Shown here piece by piece: positions 1 through 8,391 of a stretch of 64,000 bases of DNA (positions are counted from its first letter, which is position 1; each line of letters starts with the position of its first letter). Origin of the DNA: Nitrosarchaeum sp. (GTDB lineage Archaea; Thermoproteota; Nitrososphaeria; Nitrososphaerales; Nitrosopumilaceae); contig NZ_JAILWF010000007.1 of assembly GCF_025699065.1 (NCBI RefSeq), positions 51,604 through 115,603 on the forward strand. The letters run 5' to 3'. The notes under the pieces were generated by a model. It was not told where the DNA came from. It did not search any database and saw nothing but the letters and a program-made list of their open reading frames with translations. Position numbers and translations under genes: made by a program.

Positions 1-686
1 TTGCAAAGGTCTGCTTTATTTGCTGCAATGATGAATGGTTTTGTATTTTTTCTTAATTCCTTAACAAAAGTTTGAATGTCAGAATCGTTCCATTCTTTAG
101 GATTTTTTGAGCTAAGTTCTAGTTTATGTAAAATATCTTGTATTTGATATTCTTTAATTCCCAAACCAGTAAATCGTTTTGCAATTCCATCAGTGAGTTT
201 TGCTCTTTTTTGTTCTATTTCTCTGGTAAGTTTATCCCATTCCCTTCGAAGAATATCTGTAAACCATTGATCAAATTCATTTTCAACAAAACTAACATCT
301 TCAAGAGGATTATGTGTGCCAATAGGGATAGGTTGTCCTTGAATGTCAGTTGTTCCAGCAATATCAACAACATGTATCAAGACTTCAGCTTGCCTTGCAT
401 CATCAAGAAATTGGTTTCCTAAACCTTTTCCCTCATGTGCTCCAGGAACTAATCCTGCTACATCAATTAATTTTACTGGAATAAAACGAGTTCCATTTAC
501 ACATAATGGATTTTGATGTTTAATTTCAAAATGCTTACAGGCGCAATCAGATTTTACATAAGCAACACCAACATTTGGTTGAATTGTTGTAAATGGAAAG
601 TTACCGATAGAGACAGGAGTTTCAGTAGCAGCTGAAAAAAATGTAGATTTTCCAACATTTGCTTTACCTAATAAACCAATTTGCAA
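1..686 (-). CDS. ychF: YchF/Obg-like redox-regulated GTPase/ATPase (C-terminus outside window)
   Basis: This is the N-terminal part of a YchF-family P-loop NTPase, a ribosome-associated protein of the OBG superfamily; the C-terminal TGS region lies beyond the left edge. Reverse-strand translation gives QIGLLGKANVGKSTFF (G1/Walker A), then DVAGLVPGAHEGKGLGNQFL (G3/switch II), and NKAD (G4) near the edge. A short cysteine-containing insert after the G2 region (SDCACKHFEIKHQNPLC) is typical of archaeal members. The likely start is TTG at 686, giving the family start MQIGLLGK; another TTG at 695 is possible. It is divergent from the AK6-type gene. Family assignment is firm; specific function in archaea is known only by homology. 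Confidence 0.9.
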   Translation of the reverse strand, partial: MQIGLLGKANVGKSTFFSAATETPVSIGNFPFTTIQPNVGVAYVKSDCACKHFEIKHQNPLCVNGTRFIPVKLIDVAGLVPGAHEGKGLGNQFLDDARQAEVLIHVVDIAGTTDIQGQPIPIGTHNPLEDVSFVENEFDQWFTDILRREWDKLTREIEQKRAKLTDGIAKRFTGLGIKEYQIQDILHKLELSSKNPKEWNDSDIQTFVKELRKNTKPFIIAANKADLC

Positions 687-759
687 TACACACAAAAATG
701 CTATTGGACTTATTAGTATTGCAGAAATTGTTTAATTCAGTTCATGTTAGTTTTATAAT

Positions 760-1308
760 ATGTCAATAGTAATTACTGGAAATCCTGGAGTCGGAAAGCA
801 CACTATAGCCAATGAAATTGCCAAACGATTAGAATTACATATAATAGACATAAACAACATCGCTAAAGATTCAGGATTATTTGAAAGAAATGAAGATACA
901 AATGATGTAGATACTGAAGAATTAAAAAAAATAATTAACAAGAAAATTTCAAAGTCATCTTTAATTGTTGGACATTTAGCACCATATGTTTTATCATCCG
1001 AACAAATAAGTAAAATGATCGTATTGAGAAGAAATCCCTATGATTTGATTTCAGTGTATAAAAAAAGAGAGTACTCAGATGAAAAAACTAGAGAAAATAC
1101 AGGTAGTGAGATTTTAGGAGTAATAGTACATGATGCAATAAATCAATTTGGAGTAAAGGTATTCCAAGTAGATGTTACAACAAAGAGTGTTTTAGAAGTT
1201 ACAAACAAAGTAATGAGCATAATTGATGGTGAAGATTCAAGTGAGGATGTTGATTGGCTTGATTTAGTAGCAAAACATGACGATTTGAAAAAATTTTTTG
1301 CTTATTGA
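760..1308 (+). CDS. AK6/Fap7-type adenylate kinase family protein
   Basis: Small P-loop NMP kinase of 182 aa. Walker A GNPGVGKHT lies at about residues 7-15, followed by a compact NMP-binding region and a short lid (VLRRNPYDLISVYKKREYSDEK). The family includes the AK6/Fap7/hCINAP proteins, which combine adenylate kinase/ATPase activity with a role in small-subunit rRNA maturation; that role is inferred from the family only. A TATA-like TTTAATTC near 733 lies about 27 nt before the ATG, suggesting a leaderless mRNA. The next gene (tgtA) begins only a few nt after, or about 30 nt after, the stop depending on the start chosen, so the two are probably co-transcribed. Confidence 0.85.
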   Translation: MSIVITGNPGVGKHTIANEIAKRLELHIIDINNIAKDSGLFERNEDTNDVDTEELKKIINKKISKSSLIVGHLAPYVLSSEQISKMIVLRRNPYDLISVYKKREYSDEKTRENTGSEILGVIVHDAINQFGVKVFQVDVTTKSVLEVTNKVMSIIDGEDSSEDVDWLDLVAKHDDLKKFFAY

Positions 1309-1339
1309 TTAAATAATGCTATTATTGAGAATCTGTAAC

Positions 1340-2851
1340 TTGTTTGAGATTTTAAAAAGTGACTTGGCTGGAAGAATTGGGGTAATACATACAAATCATG
1401 GAAAAATTGAAACTCCTGCGTATGTCCCAGTAATTCATCCTGTGAAACAAACAATTCCAGCTAAGAAGATCAAAGAGATTGGTTTTGATTTAGTAATTAC
1501 AAATGCATACATCACCAAAAACAATTATGGTGACGAAGCCGTAAAAAAAGGAATTCATAATATAATAAATTTTGACGGCGCAATAATGACAGACTCTGGA
1601 GGTTATCAAGTATTAGAGTATGGTGATGTCAGAGTTTTACCACCAGAGATGGCAGAATTTGAAAGAAAGATACTTACAGATTTTGCAATTCCGTTGGATA
1701 AACCTACAGGTTACGGACTTGCATGGAAAAAAGCTGAATCATACGTCAACCATACTCTCAAAGTCTCAAAGAAGACACTTGAAGACAGTGAAAGTAACGG
1801 CCAGATCTGGATTGGACCAATTCAAGGCGGAGAACATTTTGATCTGGTAGCCAAATCAACTAAAGGTTTAGTCGATATGGGTTTTCAAATGCTAGCTTTA
1901 GGTAGTCCAGTAGAATTTATGGAATCATATGAATACAAATTATTAGCGCAAATGATTGTATCTGCAAAAAAACAGATGCCGCATTCCATTCCCTTACATC
2001 TTTTTGGTGCAGGACATCCATTAACTATACCATTTGCAGTTGCACTAGGTTGTGATACTTTTGATTCTGCATCTTACATGTTATACGCTAAACAAGAAAG
2101 GTACATCACAGATGATGGCACAAGAAATCTTTCAGATATTTCGGTATTTCCATGTAACTGTGAAGTCTGCTCAAAGTACACCCCTAATGAATTATGTCAA
2201 CTAGAAATTCATGAAAAAATTAATGAAATTGCGCTACACAACCTTTATTCAATAAAAAATGAAGTAGATAAAGTAAAACAGGCAATCCATGAAGGAAGGT
2301 TGTGGGAATATGTCTTAAAAAAAGCAAGAGCACATCCAAAGTTATTTGAAATGATCGATATTTTCACTGAAAATTCAAATTATTTTGAAACATCAACTCC
2401 AAAATTCAAAGAAAAAGCTATTTTCCTTTATGGGAAAGAGGATCAATATCGTCCAGAAGTTCAGTCATATCATAAAACGATTAGAAAATTCAAGTCAAAG
2501 AAAAAAACTTTAATCATAACCAAAGAATCCAATACAAAACCAGCATACCTATCACATGAATATTTCTCACTAAAACGGAAATTCAAAGAGATGAAAAATG
2601 TTCAAGTTTGCCAATACAGTCCACATTTAGGATTAATCCCACTAGAAATTTCAGATATCTTTCCTGCATCGCATCATGAAACTTCAAGATTAAAATTCAA
2701 CCCCACAGAGTTTCCAACTTTTGAAAACACTTGGGAAATATTTTTTAAAAATAATCAATTTTCAGAAATTTATTTTGATAAGACCGATGAATTTTTAAAA
2801 TACTATGTCAAAATGCTTCCCAAAGATATCAAAAAGAAATCTATTGTTTAA
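1340..2851 (+). CDS. tgtA: archaeal tRNA-guanine(15) transglycosylase (ArcTGT)
   Basis: Exchanges guanine-15 in the D-arm of tRNAs for preQ0, the first step towards archaeosine. The N-terminal TIM-barrel is recognisable by GRIGVIHTNHGKIETPAYVPV, the MTDSGGYQ active-site segment and the QGGEHFDLV/LALGSPVE segments. The zinc site CNCEVC plus a downstream Cys/His follows (about residues 275-300), and then the archaeal C-terminal extension. An in-frame ATG at 1316 would add eight residues (MLLLRICN); TTG at 1340 gives the family-like start MFEILKSDLAGRIG, so I chose it. The length of 503 aa suits the archaeal multi-domain form. No PUA domain was specifically confirmed. Confidence 0.9.
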   Translation: MFEILKSDLAGRIGVIHTNHGKIETPAYVPVIHPVKQTIPAKKIKEIGFDLVITNAYITKNNYGDEAVKKGIHNIINFDGAIMTDSGGYQVLEYGDVRVLPPEMAEFERKILTDFAIPLDKPTGYGLAWKKAESYVNHTLKVSKKTLEDSESNGQIWIGPIQGGEHFDLVAKSTKGLVDMGFQMLALGSPVEFMESYEYKLLAQMIVSAKKQMPHSIPLHLFGAGHPLTIPFAVALGCDTFDSASYMLYAKQERYITDDGTRNLSDISVFPCNCEVCSKYTPNELCQLEIHEKINEIALHNLYSIKNEVDKVKQAIHEGRLWEYVLKKARAHPKLFEMIDIFTENSNYFETSTPKFKEKAIFLYGKEDQYRPEVQSYHKTIRKFKSKKKTLIITKESNTKPAYLSHEYFSLKRKFKEMKNVQVCQYSPHLGLIPLEISDIFPASHHETSRLKFNPTEFPTFENTWEIFFKNNQFSEIYFDKTDEFLKYYVKMLPKDIKKKSIV

Positions 2852-2889
2852 ATAAAAATAAGAAAAAAGTGTGTGCTAAAAGATTCTGC

Positions 2890-3192
2890 TTATAGTGCAG
2901 CGTCTTCTGCCCAACCTTTGATGAAGATACCGTTTTTGTGAAGAGGTACTGGTTGTCCAGCTGTGTAATTCATTGGTCTCATCCAAAAGATTGATTTTGT
3001 TGGGCATACACCGATGCATGCACCATCAGAAATACATCTTTCCGGATAAAATACAAATGCTTTACCTCTCTTCCAGCCTTCAACAGGTTTTACTCTAAGG
3101 ACATCAGGACCAAGAGTTGTACAGATTTCTACACATAGTGCACATCCGATACATCTTTGTTCATCAATGTCTGGAAGTATTGCTATTGGCAT
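2890..3192 (-). CDS. ferredoxin, two [4Fe-4S]-type cysteine motifs
   Basis: A 100-aa iron-sulfur protein. The first motif CIGCALCVEIC lies at about residues 15-25. The second, CISDGACIGVCPTKS, is in the middle and has a wider first spacing (C-x5-C-x3-CP), so that cluster may be atypical. Proteins of this type serve as soluble electron carriers or small subunits; the partner is not visible here. The C-terminal third (NYTAGQPVPLHKNGIFIKGW) is a conserved-looking tail without Cys. An AT box (GTTTAAATAG, about 3220-3229) lies about 30 nt upstream of the ATG, suggesting an almost leaderless transcript. Confidence 0.85.
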   Translation of the reverse strand: MPIAILPDIDEQRCIGCALCVEICTTLGPDVLRVKPVEGWKRGKAFVFYPERCISDGACIGVCPTKSIFWMRPMNYTAGQPVPLHKNGIFIKGWAEDAAL

Positions 3193-3319
3193 TACAACAT
3201 AATGTTTGTTTGGTTGCTATTTAAACCATAATCAAAAACCATAACCCTGTTATGAAATTGATCGGTAACAAAACTTCAAAAATTAAAGAAAAAATTCATC
3301 AACAAAGAACTTTAAAAAT

Positions 3320-3356
3320 ATAATAAAAAACAAAAAGATAACGTGTGTTACACGTT
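3320..3356 (-). terminator. hairpin plus oligo-T tract after the 70-aa gene
   Basis: On the minus strand, AACGTGT and ACACGTT (3340-3346 and 3350-3356) form a 7-bp perfect stem around a 3-nt loop that begins at the stop codon of the gene at 3356-3568. It is followed downstream by a T-rich stretch (TTTTTGTTTTTTATTATATTTTT). T-tracts are the main archaeal termination signal; the hairpin makes it look like an intrinsic terminator. The same palindrome could instead be a protein-binding site. Confidence 0.55.
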
Positions 3357-3568
3357 TATTTTCTCATTGCATCAATTTGACCAGAGGTTACCCAGTCAAG
3401 TAATTCAGCTGAAGATGGATTTAGGTCTGCTTTCTGTTTCATCAGATTGTTTACCCAAATCCAGTTAATTTGGTTAAGAAGTGGTTTGTTTGCTTCGTCG
3501 CCTGCACGTGTTTTAGCAACTACTGCTTGATCTTGTTGTTTTAACCATTCTTGGAAGCTTCTTCCCAT
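3356..3568 (-). CDS. small conserved-looking protein of unknown function (70 aa)
   Basis: I do not recognise this protein. It is 70 aa, hydrophilic and predicted largely helical, with Trp at positions 9, 37, 39 and 64, no Cys pairs, no signal peptide and no membrane segment. It is supported as a gene by a plausible ATG, a TATA-like CTTTAATTA (about 3592-3600) roughly 27 nt upstream, and a hairpin/T-tract exactly at its stop. It stands alone between the ferredoxin and the divergent nuclease gene, so the context gives no function. Confidence 0.65.
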   Translation of the reverse strand: MGRSFQEWLKQQDQAVVAKTRAGDEANKPLLNQINWIWVNNLMKQKADLNPSSAELLDWVTSGQIDAMRK

Positions 3569-3681
3569 GAGGATCGAATCTTAGCTTACACTAATTAAAG
3601 CTTTTGTAGATTCTATGATAGGCATAATGATCGGTTCTACCCTAAGAAGGTTTTAAGGTAGAGCAAAATTCAATTTATTTC

Positions 3682-4947
3682 TTGGAGATTAAAGTTTTAG
3701 GGGCAGCCAATGAAGTAGGGCGTTCTGGTTTTTTGGTAAATTGTAATGGAACAAATCTATTGTTAGATTACGGAGTATTATTTGGAAAACGTGGATCGCC
3801 ACCAGAATACCCACTTCATGTAAAACCAAAAGATCTTGATGCAATCATCATCACTCATGCTCATCTTGATCATTCAGGAAATGTTCCGTCATTATTTGTC
3901 AGTGGAAATACAGATGTTTATGCAACACCACCGACTTTTGATTTAACAAGATTACTCATAGAAGATATGCTGAAAATTACTAAAGATGCTCAACCATTTG
4001 GACTACCTGAATTAAACAATATGATGCGAAATGCAAAAGAGATAGGATTTAGACAAAAAATTACTAAAGGTAATGCAACTTTTGAATTAAGAGAGACAGG
4101 ACATGTGATTGGGGGAGGTTCTGTATTAGTAGAATCTCAGAAGAAACGACTTTTCTATACTGGAGATATCAAAACACATGGTTCAAGAATGCTTCGTGAA
4201 GCAGATCTAGATATTGGAGATATTGATCTTTTAATCATTGAAAGCACATATTCACAAACAGAACAAAAACCTAGAAAAGAATCAGAGAAAGAATTAATTG
4301 AATTTGCAAATGAGGTCATGGATAGAAAAGGAGTATTATTTATCCCATCATTTTCAGTTGAACGCTCTCAAGAAATGGCATGTATTTTAAGAAGTTCAAA
4401 CTTTAAACACAAAATCATAATGGATGGAATGGCACTAAAAGTAAATGAAATAATGTTTAATCATCCAGAATATCTAAGAGATCCAAAAGTGTTTGCAGAT
4501 GCAATCAATGAATCAGTTGCAATAAGAGATCATGAAAAAAGAAAGCATGCATTAGAGGAACCATGTGTTGTTATTTCACCTGCAGGAATGCTAGTAGGAG
4601 GCAATGCAACATATTATTTGCAAGAGCTTTCATTTAACAGCAATAATGGAATTGCTCTTGTATCATACCAGGGTGAAGGAACTCCTGGAAAAAAACTTCT
4701 AGATACAGGAAAAGTATCCACCAGAGGAAAAGATCTAAGAGTTGCTGCAGAGGTAAAACAATTTGAATTTTCAGGTCATGCAGATCGAAATGAACTTTTT
4801 GAAATAATTGAAAAAATCAAAGGTAATCCTAAAGTCTTAACAGTTCATGGAGATTCTGAATCATGTAAAAAATTTGCTCAGGAAATTCATGAAAAATTTG
4901 GTTTTGATACACATGCGCCAGATGTAAATGAGATAATAACTATCTGA
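3682..4947 (+). CDS. metallo-beta-lactamase/beta-CASP ribonuclease, aCPSF2-like
   Basis: A 421-aa zinc-dependent nuclease of the beta-CASP family. Visible motifs: HAHLDHSG (59-66, motif 2), GHVIGGGS (motif 3), YTGDIKTHGS (motif 4), IIESTYS (beta-CASP motif A), FSGHADRNEL (motif B) and TVHGDSESC (motif C). The absence of an N-terminal KH region separates it from aCPSF1 and fits aCPSF2, an archaeal RNA processing/decay enzyme. The start is TTG at 3682 (MEIKVLGAANEVG), with an AT box GTTTTAAGG about 27 nt upstream. The ogg gene starts 1 nt after its stop, so they form a two-gene operon. Confidence 0.9.
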   Translation: MEIKVLGAANEVGRSGFLVNCNGTNLLLDYGVLFGKRGSPPEYPLHVKPKDLDAIIITHAHLDHSGNVPSLFVSGNTDVYATPPTFDLTRLLIEDMLKITKDAQPFGLPELNNMMRNAKEIGFRQKITKGNATFELRETGHVIGGGSVLVESQKKRLFYTGDIKTHGSRMLREADLDIGDIDLLIIESTYSQTEQKPRKESEKELIEFANEVMDRKGVLFIPSFSVERSQEMACILRSSNFKHKIIMDGMALKVNEIMFNHPEYLRDPKVFADAINESVAIRDHEKRKHALEEPCVVISPAGMLVGGNATYYLQELSFNSNNGIALVSYQGEGTPGKKLLDTGKVSTRGKDLRVAAEVKQFEFSGHADRNELFEIIEKIKGNPKVLTVHGDSESCKKFAQEIHEKFGFDTHAPDVNEIITI

Positions 4948-4948
4948 G

Positions 4949-5791
4949 ATGATAGATTATAGTACAATCAACATAGAAAATACAATAAATAGTGGACAAG
5001 TTTTTCTTTGGAGAAAACAAGATGATTTTTGGTATGGTGTTAACGGTCAAGATATTTTAAAAATAAATAATTTAGGAGAGGTTGTATCCCATAGTGGAAA
5101 AAAATATGATTTTTTTAGAAGTGATGATGATATTGAAAAAATAATTAAATTAATTTCAAAAGACAAAACAACTAAAATTGCTGTAAAAAAATATCTTGGG
5201 CTTAGACTAATCAGACAAGATCCATTTCAGTGTTTTATATCATTTATTGTTTCTTCAAATTCCAATATTCAAAAGATTAAATCAAGTTTAGAAAAAATCT
5301 CGATAAAATTTGGTGCAAAGATTAAATTTGATAATCAAGAATTTTACGGTTTTCCAGAACCAATCAAAATAGCAAATGCATCAATTCAAGAAATTCAAAG
5401 TTGTGGTGTTGGATATAGAGCAAAATTCATTATTGATGCAGCAAAAATGGTAGAATCAAAAAAGATAGATTTTGAGCGTCTTAAAAAATTAAATTATTAT
5501 GATGCAAAAGAGATAATTCTAAGCGTACCAGGAATAGGAAACAAAGTTGCAGATTGTATTTTATTATTTTCCCTTGATAAGACAGAAGCATTCCCATTAG
5601 ACACTTGGATGATTAGAATTTTAAAAAAATATTATTTAGAAAAATTTGAAATTAAGACAAAATCAATTACAGAAAAACAATATAATGTATTACATGAAAA
5701 AATTGTAAATTATTTCGGCCCATATGCAGGATATGCACAGCAATTTTTGTTTAAAATGGAAAGAGAAAATTACCAGAAAAAATGGTTGTAA
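4949..5791 (+). CDS. ogg: 8-oxoguanine DNA glycosylase / AP lyase (OGG1-like)
   Basis: Base-excision repair enzyme of 280 aa that removes 8-oxoguanine. It has an N-terminal OGG domain (INSGQVFLWRKQDDFWYG), then an HhH-GPD core: the hairpin VPGIGNKVADCILL carries the catalytic Lys (in NKVAD), and the catalytic Asp follows in FPLDTWM, matching the KVADC...VDVH arrangement of OGG1. The C-terminus (GPYAGYAQQFLF) is also typical. Translation is probably coupled to the upstream nuclease gene. It is followed by tRNA-Arg on the same strand. Confidence 0.92.
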   Translation: MIDYSTINIENTINSGQVFLWRKQDDFWYGVNGQDILKINNLGEVVSHSGKKYDFFRSDDDIEKIIKLISKDKTTKIAVKKYLGLRLIRQDPFQCFISFIVSSNSNIQKIKSSLEKISIKFGAKIKFDNQEFYGFPEPIKIANASIQEIQSCGVGYRAKFIIDAAKMVESKKIDFERLKKLNYYDAKEIILSVPGIGNKVADCILLFSLDKTEAFPLDTWMIRILKKYYLEKFEIKTKSITEKQYNVLHEKIVNYFGPYAGYAQQFLFKMERENYQKKWL

Positions 5792-5794
5792 ACC

Positions 5795-5802
5795 CTTAAA
5801 AT
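5795..5802 (+). promoter_or_regulatory. TATA-like box for tRNA-Arg
   Basis: CTTAAAAT is centred about 27 nt before the 5' end of the mature tRNA at 5825, the usual distance for an archaeal TATA box. It falls just after the ogg stop codon, so the tRNA probably has its own promoter. Confidence 0.5.
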
Positions 5803-5824
5803 GACAATTAATTTTTAGATTCTT

Positions 5825-5899
5825 GGGCTGGTAGCTCAGCTTGGATAGAGTGCTGGACTTCTAATCCAGTGGTCAAGGGATCGAAGCCCTTCCGGCCCG
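5825..5899 (+). tRNA. tRNA-Arg (anticodon TCT)
   Basis: A full cloverleaf of 75 nt with no intron. The acceptor stem GGGCTGG pairs with CCGGCCC (one G-T pair), discriminator G at 5899. The anticodon stem CTGGA/TCCAG encloses loop CTTCTAA with anticodon TCT (AGA codons, common in this AT-rich genome). The T-stem AAGGG/CCCTT encloses ATCGAAG. CCA is not encoded. Confidence 0.95.
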
Positions 5900-5941
5900 T
5901 TTTAACAAAATTATTTATGCAGACTCAAATAGGTTCTTTAC

Positions 5942-6292
5942 GTGAAAGATATTGAATTTGAGTTGAATCCCAAAGAGATTCATCCAAAGTCCGAGATAAA
6001 TGGGGCAATTTTTGTATCATATCCAGGCAGATATGATGGAGTAGTAATCAATACACAGATTTTAGATTCAAATGAACACATTATCTACAAGTCATATAAT
6101 GGAAAAAAAATATCACAAAACGTTGCACGATTATTCATTAGCAAAGACGTTATGCCTGAAAATAAAGCAGATTTCACAGCAGTGATAGAGTTTGAACCAA
6201 AAAAGATACACGAGGTAAAATTCAGAGCATCAATTATTGAACAACACAAAGAAATTGAAAGTAAGATAATATTTGCAAAATACTCTATCTAG
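5942..6292 (+). CDS. hypothetical protein, likely beta-sandwich (116 aa)
   Basis: I do not recognise a named family. The sequence alternates short hydrophobic strands with turns (IEFELNPKEIHPKSEINGAIFVSYPGRYDGVVI) in a way reminiscent of arrestin-like or other immunoglobulin-type beta-sandwiches; this is inference. There are no Cys residues, signal peptide or membrane segment. The GTG start at 5942 is supported by an AT box (AATTATTTATG, about 5908-5917) about 27 nt upstream. The stop overlaps the stop of the convergent cupredoxin gene by a few bases. Confidence 0.65.
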   Translation: MKDIEFELNPKEIHPKSEINGAIFVSYPGRYDGVVINTQILDSNEHIIYKSYNGKKISQNVARLFISKDVMPENKADFTAVIEFEPKKIHEVKFRASIIEQHKEIESKIIFAKYSI

Positions 6293-6750
6293 AATCTTTG
6301 TTTTGTAATTTCCAGTTTACCTTTCATCCAGGGATGTGGTTCACAGTGATATTCTATTATTGCAGGCTCTGTGAAAAGAAACTCGTAATCATATCCAGGT
6401 TTTATAACACCTTGTGAACCAAAAACACCACTGTAAGAGTCTTCAGTTCTATGATCTGGAGTTACTGTATGTGCAGTTGTATCAATATTTTTCCAAACAA
6501 CATGATTATCTATTCCTAGCTGTATGTTTACTAATTTTGGTACATAATTATCCTGTTGAGCAGAGCTAGCAGAGCCTTCAATTATTTCAATGATTGTTTC
6601 AGAAACTGGATGTAAAATATGCTCATCTACAGACGGTTTCAATAAAGATTCTGGAAGATAAAATGATGTGTAAAACACAACCCCTACAGATACACCAATA
6701 ATTATTGCCATAACTCCAATGCCATATGCATGACTTGATGTTGCACTCAA
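6289..6750 (-). CDS. membrane-anchored cupredoxin (plastocyanin-like blue copper protein)
   Basis: A 153-aa protein with one N-terminal membrane anchor (about residues 8-31) and a C-terminal cupredoxin domain facing outside the membrane. The type 1 copper ligands are visible: H94 (TAHTV), C136, H139 and M142 (YHCEPHPWM). Such proteins carry electrons one at a time. Its position next to cytochrome b and Rieske genes suggests it accepts electrons from that quinol-oxidising complex and passes them to a terminal oxidase, as proposed for the copper-rich respiration of ammonia-oxidising archaea. Confidence 0.92.
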   Translation of the reverse strand: MSATSSHAYGIGVMAIIIGVSVGVVFYTSFYLPESLLKPSVDEHILHPVSETIIEIIEGSASSAQQDNYVPKLVNIQLGIDNHVVWKNIDTTAHTVTPDHRTEDSYSGVFGSQGVIKPGYDYEFLFTEPAIIEYHCEPHPWMKGKLEITKQRF

Positions 6751-6804
6751 CGATTTTTGTAGGTCTTTAGAGTTCTTATAAAGCTTTTTTAGAATTTTGA
6801 AAGA

Positions 6805-8391
6805 CTAGGGTTTTTTTAGATCTGAAGAACCTAAATCTGGAATTGTATTAGTACCAACTCCTAAATCAGCTTGAACTTTTGGCGGTGTAATTTGTGGAGC
6901 AATTTCTTTTGTTTCTTTTTTGCTATCGTCTATTGACTTTTCTTCTGGAAGTTTTCCACTTGGAACTGATTGTGGTAGCTCCTGTGGTTTTTCTTCATGT
7001 ACAGGTACAGGTGGTGGTGGAGGTGCATTCTTTGCTTGGTTTAATCCATATCTGTATAGATGGAAGAACCCAGCAAACACTATCAAGATAATTCCTATGA
7101 AAAATAACGAGATATTTTTCATTCCTGTCAAGGCTGCATTATATGCTGCAATGTTTAGAAATACTTGAAATGCCAACAGTGCAACAATTAGCCAATTAAT
7201 CCATTTTTGTGAGAGATTAATTGTTGCCACTTTCTTTGGACCCTTGTCTTTTGCAAGTTTGGCTTTTCTTTCAGATTCTTTTGCAAGTTTAATCATCATA
7301 TATGAGAATCCAAATCCTAGTGGAACTAATAATATCATTACGGTATATAGAAACACTGGATCAATTACCAAACGCTCTACTAGAGGAATAGTAGTATCAG
7401 ATGGAATATAAAATCCCCAATATGTTGTGACCATGATTTGAGCTATTCCAGTAATACCAAATGCAGTAATTATTGGACGATCTTTCCAAGAGAATTTTTT
7501 ATATCTATCAATAAATGGAATCAGTAAAAATGACGCAATGAAAAGTCCAGGCCATAAAACACCTGTAACAAACTTGTCATACTGAGTTCTCAAAAATGCA
7601 TAGAGACCTGTCAAATACCATTCAGGGACAGTGATTCCGGGCGGAACCGTGGGTTCAAACTTGAATCCTAGATCAATTGGAAATACACCGCCAGTTACCA
7701 GAATTGCACCACCAATTGCCATAACCATTGGTACATCAAACACAAGAAACCTTGGAAAGTGCACAGCCATCAATCCAAGCATTACAAGAGGTAAGAGAAA
7801 CACATGTTGTGCATAAAATCGTAACACAAAGTCTGAAAACCCACTACCAAACATTGCATCACGAATTGTTGGTCCTGCTATCGGAATTGATGTGGTAAGA
7901 GATGCAGCTATACTAATTGCAAGTTCTGCTCTTTCACTAAATATTACATCATAACCAGTAAAAGCTTCTAGAATTGTAACTGTTCCAAGAATTACACCAG
8001 TTGCCCATAAAATTTCATTTCTAATTTTGTATCTTCCACTAAAGTATTGATAATACATATGTAAAATTGCTAAAAGCACCATTGCGTTGGATCCATGATA
8101 ATGAATATTTCTAATGTGAAAACCAAATGGGACTTCATCATTGATGAACTTTACACTATCCCATGCTCTATCCAACATTGGTTGGTAGTAAAACATTAGA
8201 AGTGCACCTGAAATTCCAAGAATTACAAATACAACAAATGTAAGCATCCCCAAAAATCCAAATGGACTTACAAACCTAGCAGGAAATGAAAATTTAATTG
8301 CAGTAAAGATTGTTCTGTCTAATCCATCCCAGAGCCAGTAAAAAAAGGCAACTGCGCCAGTACGTCTATGAAGCGAAACGGCCATATCCAA
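6805..8391 (-). CDS. cytochrome b (b6-like) subunit of quinol-oxidising complex
   Basis: Polytopic 528-aa membrane protein. Haem-b ligand pairs are visible: H97 and H111 with 13 residues between, H196 and H211 with 14 between; the 14-residue spacing is the b6-type signature. The Qo motif PEWY is present (VPEWYLTGLYAF). After the usual core come extra membrane helices (about 330-460) and a hydrophilic tail with a PPPPPVPV segment and many Glu/Lys/Pro. Its start overlaps the Rieske gene by 26 nt, so both are co-transcribed and translationally coupled. It oxidises quinol and feeds electrons to the Rieske centre. Confidence 0.93.
   Translation of the reverse strand: MDMAVSLHRRTGAVAFFYWLWDGLDRTIFTAIKFSFPARFVSPFGFLGMLTFVVFVILGISGALLMFYYQPMLDRAWDSVKFINDEVPFGFHIRNIHYHGSNAMVLLAILHMYYQYFSGRYKIRNEILWATGVILGTVTILEAFTGYDVIFSERAELAISIAASLTTSIPIAGPTIRDAMFGSGFSDFVLRFYAQHVFLLPLVMLGLMAVHFPRFLVFDVPMVMAIGGAILVTGGVFPIDLGFKFEPTVPPGITVPEWYLTGLYAFLRTQYDKFVTGVLWPGLFIASFLLIPFIDRYKKFSWKDRPIITAFGITGIAQIMVTTYWGFYIPSDTTIPLVERLVIDPVFLYTVMILLVPLGFGFSYMMIKLAKESERKAKLAKDKGPKKVATINLSQKWINWLIVALLAFQVFLNIAAYNAALTGMKNISLFFIGIILIVFAGFFHLYRYGLNQAKNAPPPPPVPVHEEKPQELPQSVPSGKLPEEKSIDDSKKETKEIAPQITPPKVQADLGVGTNTIPDLGSSDLKKP

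Noticed and set aside
1..686. Plus-strand frame at 138-422
   Set aside because: The opposite strand encodes conserved YchF GTPase motifs throughout; the plus frame is Phe/Ser-rich shadow.
3253..3324. 23-codon plus-strand frame starting MKLIGNKTSKIKEKI
   Set aside because: Too short, no Shine-Dalgarno, composition explained by AT-rich intergenic DNA.
5900..5941. Possible second tRNA or attachment site downstream of tRNA-Arg
   Set aside because: No repeat of the tRNA 3' end and no integrase gene nearby; the sequence is only an AT-rich promoter region.
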